DNA from: Afipia sp.
GTDB taxonomy: Bacteria; Pseudomonadota; Alphaproteobacteria; Rhizobiales; Xanthobacteraceae
Length of the DNA: 64,000 nt
Reading direction: 5' to 3'
NCBI GenBank assembly: GCA_016201045.1
Contig: JACQDM010000010.1
Span: forward strand, 1-64,000
This document shows positions 16,099-26,900 of the stretch, in pieces; position 1 is the first letter of the stretch; the number at the start of each line of letters is the position of its first letter. The notes under the pieces are model-generated. The model was not told the origin of the DNA and made no database searches. It saw only the letters and a program-made list of their open reading frames with translations. Both the position numbers and the translations under genes were made by a program.

Positions 16099-17855
16099 GA
16101 TTTGCTGCCTCCCGCTTCCGATACGATCTTGATGGGCGGCGGCGATCCGGGCGCGCGCTGCAACACCTGACCGAGAACCGCTTCCTTCGGCCCGAATGCT
16201 TGAGCGCGACCTTCCTTGAGTACGAGAATGAGATCGACCGCTTCAATTCCGACCGGCCGGTGAGCAACGACAACAACCACACCGCCACGCGTGCGGACGG
16301 AACGGACCGCGGCATTCAGTGCAGCGTCGCCTTCGCTGTCGAGGTTGGAATTGGGCTCGTCGAGCACGACCATGAACGGATTGCCATAGAGTGCGCGCGC
16401 AAGCGCGATGCGTTGCGCCTGCCCAGCCGACAGGATACTGCCCTGATCGCCGATCTGGGTGTCGTAGCCATCGCGCATGCCGATGATGAGGTCATGAACG
16501 CCGGCGCTCCGCGCTGCCGCGATGATCGCCTCGGAATCTGGCGCATCGTCGAAGCGTGAAATGTTCTGCGCAATCGTGCCGGAAAACAGTTCGACGTCCT
16601 GCGGCAGATAGCCGACGTGCCGGCCGAGAACTTCCGGGGCCCACTGGTCCAGGGCCGCACCGTCGAGCCGCACCTTGCCACGAACGGGATGCCACACACC
16701 GACCAAAGCGCGCACCAGCGACGACTTGCCCGATCCGCTCGGACCGATGATGCCGACGGCCTGCCCGGCTTCCAAAGCAAACGTGATATCCTGAGCGACA
16801 ATTTTCTGCTCGCCGGGCGGATTGACAGTAACGCCCTCAACCGAGAGCTTTTTTCGCGGTTCTTCCAGTAGCGTGGGAGGCGCTTGAGTCGGGAGTGTTC
16901 CGAGCAACCTGTTGAGGCGCGCCCAGCTTTGCCGTGCAGCAACAAAACCCTTCCAATGTGCGATCGCAAGATCGACCGGCGCCAGCGCACGCGCACTGAG
17001 GATCGAGCCGGCAATGATGATACCCGCTGTCGCCGACTGATTGATGACGAGATAGGCGCCAACACCGAGCACGGCCGACTGCAGCATCATGCGCAGAACT
17101 TTTGCGATCGCGCCGAGACCGCCAGCGACATCGCTGGCGCGTTGATTGCTCGCAAGATAATCGCGGTTGGATTTCTCCCAGGCCTTACCCACCCGCCCCG
17201 ACATTCCCATTGCAACCAGAACTTCGGCGTTGCGCCGGCTCGCGAGCGCCATGTCCTGACGGCGCATGGCGAGATTGGTCGAGCGTTTGGCTGGGCCGTG
17301 CGTCAGGTACTCGGTCAGCACCGTCAGCGAGATTAAGATGATAGCGCCAAAGAGCGCTGTCAGTCCGATCAAGGGATGAAACAGGAAGCAAATCACCAGA
17401 TAGATCGGCAGCCACGGAATATCGAACAGCGCGCCGGGTCCCATGCCCGAGAGGAACGAACGGATGTTGTCGAGATCGCGCAACGGCTGGAGGCCTTCCG
17501 CGCGGTTACCGGCGAGCAATGGCAGCCGGACGACGACATCGTAGACGCGCTGGCTCAACATCTCGTCGAGCGTCGAGCCGATGCGGATCAGGATGCGGCT
17601 TCGGATGAGATCGAGGACGCCCTGCACGACGTAGAGGCCGCCGGCAAGGATAATGAGACCAACCAGCGTTGGGACGCTGCGGCTCGGCAGCACGCGGTCA
17701 TAGACCTCGAGCATGAAGAACGAGCCGGTCAAATAAAGGAAGTTGATGACGAAGCTCATCACGCCCACGCCGATGAAGGCGCTTCGGCAGGCGTTGAGCG
17801 CCCCGCCAAGCTCGGTATTCGGGCTGAGGGCTGAAAATTGTGTTGGGACGCGCAT
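16095..17855 (-). CDS. Type I secretion ABC transporter (PrtD/LapB-like permease-ATPase)
   Basis: A 586-residue half-transporter. The membrane domain (about 1-310, about six helices) is followed by an ABC domain. The Walker A is GPSGSGKSS near residue 370, the signature ILSAGQAQRIALARAL near 475 and Walker B MVVLDEPNSNLD near 495. The layout matches PrtD-type exporters of RTX proteins. There is no N-terminal C39-like domain of the LapB/HlyB kind, the transmembrane part starting directly after a short leader. It follows the giant adhesin by 112 bases and overlaps the HlyD-type gene, so it is most likely the dedicated exporter of that adhesin. Confidence 0.93.
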   Translation of the reverse strand: MRVPTQFSALSPNTELGGALNACRSAFIGVGVMSFVINFLYLTGSFFMLEVYDRVLPSRSVPTLVGLIILAGGLYVVQGVLDLIRSRILIRIGSTLDEMLSQRVYDVVVRLPLLAGNRAEGLQPLRDLDNIRSFLSGMGPGALFDIPWLPIYLVICFLFHPLIGLTALFGAIILISLTVLTEYLTHGPAKRSTNLAMRRQDMALASRRNAEVLVAMGMSGRVGKAWEKSNRDYLASNQRASDVAGGLGAIAKVLRMMLQSAVLGVGAYLVINQSATAGIIIAGSILSARALAPVDLAIAHWKGFVAARQSWARLNRLLGTLPTQAPPTLLEEPRKKLSVEGVTVNPPGEQKIVAQDITFALEAGQAVGIIGPSGSGKSSLVRALVGVWHPVRGKVRLDGAALDQWAPEVLGRHVGYLPQDVELFSGTIAQNISRFDDAPDSEAIIAAARSAGVHDLIIGMRDGYDTQIGDQGSILSAGQAQRIALARALYGNPFMVVLDEPNSNLDSEGDAALNAAVRSVRTRGGVVVVVAHRPVGIEAVDLILVLKEGRAQAFGPKEAVLGQVLQRAPGSPPPIKIVSEAGGSKS

Positions 17856-17873
17856 AGGTAATTTTAGGCCGAA

Positions 17874-17960
17874 GTGACCGTTAAGTCACCCGTATCCGGC
17901 AATTAGGGTTTCTTCCCGGCAGCCAAGCTATCAGACAGGGTTAACGGCGGTTTCCGCCGT
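17874..17960. repeat. Two hairpins between the adhesin and its exporter gene
   Basis: Just after the adhesin stop (17968, minus strand), ACGGCGG-TTT-CCGCCGT at 17944-17960 forms a perfect 7-bp stem with a three-base loop. A second perfect stem, GTGAC-CGTTAA-GTCAC at 17874-17889, lies 19 bases before the ABC gene start. Neither has a T-run on the minus strand. They could attenuate read-through or stabilise mRNA ends, so that the 9-kb adhesin message and the exporter message are expressed at different levels. Confidence 0.45.
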
Positions 17961-17967
17961 CCGAACG

Positions 17968-20900
17968 CTAAGCGCCGGGCAATGTTCCCGGATGAACGAT
18001 GAAGTCGTTGACCGTCAGGTTGGCCTTGATGACGCCGGTCAGCGTAACCGAGCTGTTCGCGTCGATGTGAACCAAAGCGCCGTTCATGGTGTCCGTCACA
18101 TTGGCGTTGAGCCAGGCATTGGCATCGCCGTTGAACAGGTCACCGAAATTGTTCATCACCACATGGTCGCTGCCAGCCTGGAAATCTGTGATCGTGTCGC
18201 TTCCCGATCCACTGAGAGTATTCGTGAATACGAAATTGTCCTTGCCACCAAGACCCGACATCATGTCGCTATTCTCGGTGCCGAAAATCACGTCCTTTTC
18301 ATTGGTGCCGACAAGCGTGGCCGGGCCGTTGCCCTGCTGACGGAAGATGAAATTCATAGTGTCCTGGACGAGGTTGGTCGCATCGCGGACGGTGAGAGTT
18401 ACCGTGTCGTACAGCTCACCATTTCCATCCGGCGCGTCCAAGGGGCTGTTCGGCGTGTAAACAATTCCGCCCGCAAAATCCGAATTGATGGCGGCGACCG
18501 ATTCGACAACTTGATGAGCACTATCATCGAGCGCAACGCCGAGAGATGTCGCTACCGATCCATGCTGCGCAACAGCGGTCATTTTATACTGCGCGCTCTG
18601 ATTGCTGTCGCTGAGGAAGGCGTCGTAGACGGTCGTCGAGCCGTTTATGTTCTCTGCGGTCGTGACCCCATCTCCGCTCAGAACGCGGACATTGACCTCG
18701 ACGCCTTGCTCAACATACGCGGTCGCGTAGGTGACGTTGTTGTCCCTGAAGGCGTATTCAGTAAAGGTGACGCCGTCAGTGACATTGTCACCAGTGAACG
18801 TCGTCGATGTATTTTCCAATCCCCAATGCCCGTTCTCGTGTCCTTGGAATGTATTGCCAAGCGCTACGCGGTCGTTCGAGTCGCCGAGAACACGGATCGT
18901 GTGCTCTGAGTTGGCCTCAGCAATGCCTTCTCCCGAAACAGTGACAACGTTGGCGAGACCGTTGTTCATATCCAAGATTTCGACATTCGAGACGGATTGG
19001 TTTTGCGGCCCGTTGACGAGATCGAAATGGCCGTCGAGCGTCAGGGTATCGACCCCCGCCCCGCCGTCGATCTGCCAAGCCGAGTTGTCGTGTACAACGA
19101 TGACATCGTTTCCGGCGCCGGCATTGACGATGTCCGCGCCGCCTCCGGTATCGATATAGTCGTTGAATCCGTAGCCCTTCAGGACATCCGCTCCGGTCCC
19201 GCCATAAATCTCGAACGGATGAGAGTTGAGCAGCGCATCGAATGTTCCTTGCGTCCCGCTCGGCCCGACCGCTGCATACAAATCGGTAGCGAGCGTGTCG
19301 AAATTCGTAAGATCCAGCAGCGGGTTGGTTGTCGCCGTATCGGTTACGTGGATCGCATTGGCAACGCCGCCGGTCAGCTCGATTCCTCCGGGAACCGAGT
19401 TATATATCAGTCCGGTCGTATCGATCGTCACGGTATGACTGCCGTTGACCAGCGTGATGTGGTCGGCGTCGTAGGATGAGAGAATGCCCTGGCTCAAATC
19501 CGACCACAGCGTCGTCGTGTCGTAACCGGAATTGGTTTGAACGGTTTCGACGATCGGAACGATGTCGCCGACCGTGATATTTGCCGTTTGCGTGCCGATG
19601 CTGAACGCAGTCGTTCCACCCGTCCCTTGGGTCAAATCCCACGTGCCGCCTTCGACGCCCTGAGTCTGATCCCACGCGTGATAGGTTAGGCTTGCCGTCG
19701 TGGTGTTGGCACCATCCGGAACAAAGCGGATCAGATCATTGGCCGTCAGCAACAACGCCGATGTGACGCTCGCCGCGAGCGGCAACCAGACGTCGCCGGT
19801 GAGAGAATATTGCCATGCGCCGTTGCCGTCGTTGGTATCGGTAACCGCAATACCCTGAAGCGCGTTGTTGTCGACATCGCGCACGCCGGTCAGAAACGAC
19901 CCGACAGTTTGGCCAGCATTGGCTGTGTCGTTGAACAGGATCGATTGAAGCGTAGGACTGGCGCTCAGGGTGCCGGCCGCAAGCCCGGTTGCGCCGCTGC
20001 CGCCTGTTCCGAATGTGAGTGCAGGCGAGAAGCCGCCGAAGCCGTTGTTGAGCAACACGCCGACCGTGTTGCTGGTGGAATTGTCGACCACGATGTCGAG
20101 CCGTCCATCGCCGTTCATATCGGCCAGCGAAACTTCTGACGCGCCCCCGCCTCCGCTGGCGTAGATGCCTGCGTTTGTAAAACTGCCATCGCCGTTACCG
20201 AGCAGTATGCCGACTGTGTTGTTGCTGCTGTTGGCGACGACAATGTCGAGCTTGCCGTCGCCGTTGACGTCGCCAACCGCGAGACCGCCGGGTTGACCGC
20301 CCGAGTTGTAGGTACCGGACAGCGTCAGTACGCCATTTCCGTCGCCCAGCAAAATTCCGACATTAATATTGGACGGATTGCCGATATTGGAGACCGCAAC
20401 GTCGAGATTGCCATCGCCGTTGAAATCGCCAACTGCGAGCTCGGTCGGATGTTGACCGCCGCTGTAAGTTGTCGTCGTTGCACCGTAGTTGCCGGTGCCG
20501 TCGCCGAGCATCACGCCGATATTATTGTCGAGTTCATTGCTGACGATAATGTCGAGCTTGCCGTCGTTGTTCATGTCGCCGAGCGCGACATCGTAAGGAA
20601 AATTCCCGTTGACGTAAAAGTCGGACACCGTACTGAAATGGCCATTACCTTGGCCGAGCAGCACGCCGACCGTATTGCTTGTCAGGTTGCTGACAACGAT
20701 ATCGAGCTTGCCGTCGCCGTTGACGTCGCCGAGTGCAATGCCACTCGGCTGCGATCCGCCCGTGTTGAACGTCAGCGCGGGGTCAAAGGTGCTGTCGCCA
20801 TGACCCAAGAGAACGCCAACCGTATTGCCTCCAGATGGATACGAATGATTGCTGACGACGATATCGGTAAATCCGTCGCCATTAACATCGCCGACTGCAA

Positions 20901-23900
20901 CCTGATAAGTGTCGTTGTCGCCGCCGCTATATGACGTCGCCGACGAGAGGCGGCCGCCTTCATTCGGGAAGAGTACGCTGACGTCGCTGGTGTTCTGGTT
21001 CGCGGTCACGACGAACGGCGAATTCAGCACAGGTGCGTCGTTCGCGCCGGTAACCGACACATCGACGGTCTTGAAGTCTGTCGCGCCCGTTCCGTCGGCA
21101 ACACGAACGGTGAAGATGTCGTGCTGGACTTCGCCGCCTGCGAGAGAATGCGTCGAAGGGAGTGAGGGATTGAGAGCATAGCCCCACTGCCCGCTCTGAT
21201 TGACGACGAGCGTGCCATACATGCCTTGCAGATAGGAATCGGCATTCGTGCCCGAATCTGCAACGGGGTTAGAGCGACCGAAGAATTGCGCGAGAGTCCA
21301 ATCCTCGCCGTTGAAGATCTCTGCCGATGCGGTGAAATTGATCGTCGAGTCGACGATGCCCGAATGCTCGAGCTGGAATGAAGCGGTGACGGCGCCGTAC
21401 GCGGCGTGCGTTAGCTCGAGGCGAATCTGTTCGCCGGGGGAATACGAACCGACAGGAATCGTCTGCAACACCAGCGGAATGCCGTTTAGATAATCGAGTC
21501 TCTGAAGCTGAACGCTCGCCGTTCCGCCCGGTCCGCGAACGACTGCAAATTCGATCACATCGTCGCCGGGCTGAGATTGCGGATCATTGATGTTGATCCG
21601 GTCTGAAAGACGAATGCCGTAAGCCTCGCTACCGACATCAGGCACCGTAAGGTCGAACAGACCGCTTACCTGGAAATCGTCGCCGGGTCGCAAGCCGTCC
21701 GTTCCGCCCGGCGTTGTATCGGTAACGAGCGTTGCATACTGGCCGTAGGTCGGCAGGTTTGCGAAAACGTTCATTCCGACGAAGCCGGCGGTCGCACTGT
21801 CGATCAGCGCTTCGCCATTTTGGTTTGCGAAGCTGCCGTATGGAACGACGCGATAAGTGAGCGAATCCGGATTCGACGCAGGCGTCGTCGGCGGTGCCGC
21901 AGTGTCGAAAGTATCGTCGAAGGCATTTGAGGGTGTGCCGTTGAAACTTCTCTCCACTTTGAATTCATCGATCGCGAAGTGGTAAGCGGGCGACGAAACC
22001 CTGCTCCCGCCATCGACGGTCCAGGTTTGGGTTGCTCCCGGATTGGTGTCGGTCGCCGAAAACTGGTTGTACACAAAGGTCGCGCCAGCAGCGGCGACCG
22101 ATGCGGTCTCCGGTCCCTCGTTGATCGAAAGCGCTGATGCTCCAGCATCCTCAACCGAAATCGTCGCGGTCGCCGTGTTGCTGTTGGAGGTACCGTCGCT
22201 GACGGTCACGTCGATATGGCGATCGCCCACGCTGCCGCCGTTCGATCCGAAACTAATTTGTTGGATGGCGTCCGCGTAGTCCGCGCTCGATCCCGTGAAG
22301 GTAATCGTCAACGGGTTAGCGGTTCCCGCAGCGCCGGAGATCGTCCACGTGATGCTGCCGCCTTCGAGTGTGCCGGTGCCCGGCGACGTCTCGCCGGGAA
22401 TAAAGAAGAAGTCGCCGCTCTGCCCGTCCGTCAAAACAACGGTCGCGCTCGCCATTGTGGTGTTGTCGACATCGGTAACGGTTGGCACAAGAGCAATCGG
22501 GAATGGGTTGCCGTCGTTGAGCAATGGCGCGGCGTAACTCGTCGATACGTCCGGCGTATCGGCAGAATTGAGATCGAGCACCGGGGCATCGTTGACCGAA
22601 GCGACATTGAAAGAAACGGTACCCGTCGACGTCAGCGATCCATCTGACAACGTATATGTAAAGCTGTCCGCGCCATTGAAATTCGCGGCCGGATGGTAGG
22701 TGATGATATTACCATTGAGCGCAACGGTGCCGCCGTTGGCACTGTTTGCATCGACGCCAGTAATCGTCAGCGAAGCGTGCGGCGTATCGACGTCAGTGTC
22801 GTTGGCCAGCAATTGTTGTGTCGTGAGAGTGGTGTCGGTGTCTTCGCGGAACGCGACCGGCCCAACCTGCCCGCCCCACTCTTCGACATAACCGAAGCCG
22901 CCGAACCGCTCCGAACTCGTCGTCGGCACATCGTTCCACGTGCCATCTGGATTGATTTGAAGGCCGGCGTCGGCGAAATTAATGTCGCCATTCGGTTCAC
23001 CTGAATTCCAATTCGTGTAGGTGAAGTGCGCCCCCTGCTCCGGTCCGCTGGTCCAATACCAGCTTGCGGTATCGGTGGCGGTCGGGCCGTAGCCGCCGAG
23101 CCATGCGTGCGCGCTCGAAGGAATAAGCGAGTTGACAAAATTATTCTCTGAGTCGCTCGTGATCGTGGTGAGATAACCGCCGTCGGCCGCAGCTGCGACC
23201 GCTGCCGCCGTCCAAGTTAAACCGGCAGCGTTAGCAACGTATCGGTAGTAGTGACCGTTGTCGGTATCGAGAACCCAGCTGGGGTCGGTTGGTGCCGCGT
23301 ATTCTGTAGTCGTGTCATTAACAGCAACCGGCGCGTCATTGATCGCATTGATCGTCTCGCCAAGCGCGATTTGATCCTGAGAGAAATGTGTCGTGCCGCC
23401 TACGGCGGAAAGATTGATCGGTGTGCCGCTGCTAAACGTCTCGCCACTTTCGATGAGATTTGCTGAGAGTGCGGTGGCCGCGCCGTTGTAGTCGGCTGCC
23501 GGCACAAAACGGAGCAGGTCAGTCGCCGACAATGGAATCGCGTTCGAATAGCTTGCAGCGCCAAGCGGCGCCCAGTGCGCGCCCGCGTCGTTCGAATACT
23601 CCCAATCGCCCTTCGCGACATCGGGCGTATAGCTTGTAATAACGACACCGGCAAAGGTGTCGGCGGACGAGCCGCCCGGGACCGAGTCCTTGGCGTCTGA
23701 GAAGTTCGCAGCAAAAAGATTGGCGACCGTGTCGCCAGCTGGGTTTGTCGTGTCCTCGTCGATAGCAGCAAGCGTTGCGGTCAAAGTCGTGGCAACCGGC
23801 GCGTCGTTCACCGCCGTAATCGTCGTTGAAATGGTCGCGCCATCCTGCGAGATCGGCGCGGTGTCGCCGTGTGTATAGGCCTGTGTGAGATCGACGGTGT

Positions 23901-26900
23901 AGCGCGTGCCGCCGCTGCCCGATGAGAACGATCCCGTATACGTGTCGTCGATCGCGTAGACTGTCAGCGACGGCGGGTCGCCGTTGAAGTCGGTATTCGG
24001 AACGAACTTGACGAGGACCGAAGCGCTGACGATCAGCGCGGCTGAAGCCGACGTGGTACCAATTTGCGACCACACGCCGCCATTGTCCGAGAACCACCAG
24101 GCGCCATCGGCGCTGGCGCCGGAATCAGAAATCGCAAAGCCTTTGAGATATGCGGTTTGATCGGCGTCCTGCACACTCCCTGCAAACAGACTCGAAAGTG
24201 TCTGCGCGGTCCCGCCGGAATCTTCAGCCGCTGAAGGCAAAACAGCATTCGCGGTTAGCACCGGCGCGTCGTTGGTGCCGGTAATGGTGACGGTCACCGT
24301 CTGCGGTGCAGACGTGTTGCTCGACAGCACGCCGCTGTTGTCTTTCACGTCGATCGTGTAGCTCGCGGTAACCGTCTCGCCGACGCCCAGATATTGTACA
24401 AGGCTGTTGTCGAGCGAGAAATTCCAGTCGAACGTGTTCACGCCTTCGGCCAGTGCACTCGCCGGTCCGCTCAACGCCGTTGCTAGCGCGCTCGCAAGCC
24501 CGGAAGAAACCGTGCCGCCATGCGCGCCGGTCGCATCGTTATTGTAAACGATATCGACTGTATGAGTGTCCGTCGTGTCGGCGTCTGTGAAGGTGACGGC
24601 ACCGGTATCCTGCAGAAGATTGCCGGGCTGGACGCTGACATCTTCCTGGATTGTTGCGCTCGTATCGATGACCGAGATGTTCGGCTGATCGTTGGCAGCA
24701 ACGATTTGGACCGTGACTTGCTGTGTTGACGATGTTCCGGTCGCGACGCCGTTGTGATAATCGGTCACTGTGACGTCGTAGACGAGCGTCAGCGTCTCGC
24801 CATGAGCGAGGAAGTCGGACAGATGATCCGGCAGCGTGAATGTCCAGTCGAGCGAACCTGCGCCGGTATTGGTGCTGTCCGGATTATCGACGTTCGGCGT
24901 GCCGCTCACGACGCCCGTTGCAATAGCCGCCGTCATGGCGGTGCCGAGCGCATTGAGCGTTGCAAGCGGAATGTCAGTGCGGAGGCCGCCGGACCAGATC
25001 ACAGATGTGGGCGAAGCGTTCAGCGCAGCGCTCGCTTGGTGCGTGTCGGTCAAATCGACATCGGTGAACGTCAGCGATCCGCTGACGGTATCGATGACAA
25101 TTGCAGGCTCGTTTGTTTTATCAGCGACTTCATCGGCAATGTGCGGCGTCAGAGATGTATCGGCAGCGAGAACCGGCGCGTCGTTGGTGCCGGTCACCGT
25201 GAACGTGATCGTTTCCGTCGACGGGGTCGAACCAGCGTGACCGTCGTCGATGGTGATCGTGTAGGCGATCTGGATCTGCTCGCCTTGCGCGAGGAAGTCG
25301 AACACTCCGTCGGGTGCGGTGAATTTGGCGTTGACGGTGCCCTGATCCGTGAGCGGCACGCGCGTCACACCGAAACTGTTGCCGACCGAATTATCGAACG
25401 TCAGATACGTGAGCAGCGTTGCCATGCTCGGAAGTTTCGACAGATCGGCAGTCGGCTGTACGCTGGTATGTGCAGTTGCAACAGATGTCGAGACACTGAA
25501 GACGCCGGCGGTGTCGCTGAAATCTTCGTCCGTGAACGCGACGGGAATCGATGCAAAAACATGCGCGGTCGAAACGCCCTGCGCATTTTCGCTGAATGAA
25601 AGCGGTGTGTCGGCGGTGGTGAAGATCGGTGCGTCATTCTCGCCGGTCACCGTCAGCGTCAAAATCTCGACGCCGGTGTCCGACAGGGTCGATCCGACAC
25701 CGGACGCGGCGACAAACCTGAAGGTATAGACCGCGGTCTCTCCGTCTCCGAGAAACCGGAAGCCTTCTGGGTTGTAGGTGACGATGCCCGTTACCGCATC
25801 CAGCGAAACGAGGCTCGCGTTCAACAGGAAGGGGGTTGGCGCTGGGGAAGTCGTCGTCGCCTGCGTCAAACTTCCACTGTTCGGCAAATAAGGAACGGCA
25901 ACGTCGAAGAACGGTGCGGCGCCGATATCGGGATCGGTGATCGTGACGTGATCGCCGAGCTTGAAGCTATGCGGGCCCAGCACCGTTGCCTGCACGTCGG
26001 TCGCGTTCGTCACCGTAAACTGCGGCGGCGTGTTGACGTAGATGATCTTCAGATCGGTCGTAACGTGTGTGTCGGGATTGGTCGTCTGAATCGTATAGGT
26101 GATCGTCGGCCGGCCGGTGTCCGGATCGATACCCGCTTTGCCGATGATCGTCGGCGGAACGCCAATGTCGGTGCGCGGATGGTCGGTCGATTTCGGATTT
26201 GCATCCGGGTTGAAGTTCGGGAAATAGAGCTGGAAGACCTGGCTGAAGAGGCCCTTGTCCGCCTGGTTTTGATCCAGCGACTTCACATATTCCGTAGCGG
26301 TGATCGGCTGCCCTACCCCCGACGGCGAGAAGACCGTGACGCGCCCCGCTTGCGTCATCGTTCCGATTAGTGCGCCGGTCGCATTGTCGTAGAACACAAG
26401 CCCGCCGACATGTCCGTCGGGCTCGACACCCAGCGATGTTTCGACGTTGCCGGTTTCCGAAATGATTTTGACGAGAACCGCAGTGCCGCGAATACCCATC
26501 GTGGCAACCGGCGTTTCAACACGCATGTTGCCGTTCTTGGCAGTCTGTCCGGCGACGAAGGTGATCGTGCCTTGCACGAGGCTGATGAACGACGAGTTCG
26601 ACGATCCGTTCGGATCATAGACCAACTCGTTCAACACCATCCGGGCGTTAGCCTGCATGCCGAATGCGGTGCCGTCGATCAGCGTCATCGCGATCGAAGA
26701 GTCAGACCCTGTCTGGATGACGTCGCCCTTCTGGACCGCATCGCCGATGTTCAACTCGACGGTGACGCCATTGCGTATCACACTGGCGCTGCCGGTCAGC
26801 TTCATCACGTGACCGACGATTTGCGCGGCGTCCGCCGGGGCGGCCTGTGCGTACTGAACGTAGCCGGTCAATGACGACACGATTTGTCCGGACAGCATCG

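Noticed and set aside
22216-22647. Long plus-strand open frames antisense to the adhesin (here and at many other positions from 18 to 27 kb)
   Set aside because: The adhesin's high third-position GC keeps antisense frames open. Their products are Arg/Val-rich and have no domain.
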